Below, in pieces: positions 41,486 to 41,545 of a stretch of DNA of 41,545 bases. The notes beneath the pieces were generated by a model. That model did no database searches. It worked only from the letters and a program-made list of their open reading frames with translations, and was not told the DNA's origin. Positions within the stretch are counted from its first letter, which is position 1; each line of letters begins with the position of its first letter. Both the position numbers and the translations under genes were made by a program. Source of the stretch: Rhizosphaericola sp047606825 (GTDB lineage: Bacteria; Bacteroidota; Bacteroidia; Chitinophagales; Chitinophagaceae); assembly GCA_047606825.1 (NCBI GenBank), contig JASGDY010000046.1, positions 1 through 41,545 of the forward strand, read 5' to 3'.

Positions 41486-41545
41486 CGCCCCGCTTCGGGT
41501 TTTGCGGTCAGTTCTTTGGGTGTCTCTGGTAGGTTGCAAGTATCT

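Noticed and set aside
1..41545. tRNA, rRNA or tmRNA genes
   Set aside because: No cloverleaf with a T-arm motif and no rRNA-like stretch was found by eye. Covariance-model searches would be decisive.

Overview
The window looks like a chromosomal piece of a Bacteroidota bacterium, most likely of the Chitinophagaceae type. The signs are two SusC/SusD pairs, lipoproteins with Bacteroidota-type lipoboxes, DUF4270, DUF4907 and DUF2975 proteins, promoters of the TTG-(17-23 nt)-TAnnTTTG class, and almost no Shine-Dalgarno sequences. Genus is not claimed. No rRNA or tRNA gene and no CRISPR array was seen inside the window.

Layout. 35-1462 is an intact IS4-family (Tn5/IS50-like) insertion sequence, sitting between two halves of a palindromic repeat. 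1588-4702 (minus) is a probable operon of a YiiX-like cysteine hydrolase lipoprotein, a DUF4878 lipoprotein and an S9 peptidase. 4968-7510 carries rpsO and pnp, each with its own terminator. 7729-12428 is SusC/SusD pair 1, followed by a small secreted beta-rich protein (12626-13111). 13306-16624 (minus) holds a small cytosolic protein, mtaB, a DUF4907 lipoprotein and a kelch lipoprotein. These diverge from a DUF4270 lipoprotein and an outer-membrane barrel protein (17229-20050). 20503-24535 (minus) has a NagB/PIG-L fusion and htpG. 24657-25817 (minus) is an HTH regulator with a DUF2975 membrane protein behind a palindromic operator candidate.

The accessory part is 26011-28615. It holds an OsmC protein, an intact RelE/ParE-type toxin-antitoxin pair, the wreck of a second toxin-antitoxin pair (UPF0175 plus DUF3368/PIN) cut by a small inverted-repeat element, and an alpha/beta hydrolase. 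28799-35821 is SusC/SusD pair 2 followed by a large secreted M14 peptidase, probably a peptide-uptake locus. A second copy of the small inverted-repeat element begins 2 bp after the M14 stop codon. 36214-38234 is hemF-hemB. 38548-39849 is a small membrane-anchored protein and a JmjC/cupin-like protein. 40103-41302 is pgk with a strong terminator. The last 100 bp contain a near-consensus promoter pointing out of the window, possibly for a stable RNA operon.

The most novel signal is the pair of short non-coding elements at 27421-27571 and 35824-36039. All four ends share a terminal inverted repeat of about 32 bp and appear flanked by TA, but the two interiors are different large palindromes. 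The interior palindrome of the first copy also surrounds the IS4 element at the window start. Several other very long perfect palindromes (34-bp stem at 20406-20477, 44-bp palindrome at 22597-22640, 16-bp stems at 16917-16954 and 25862-25898) mark gene ends or control regions.
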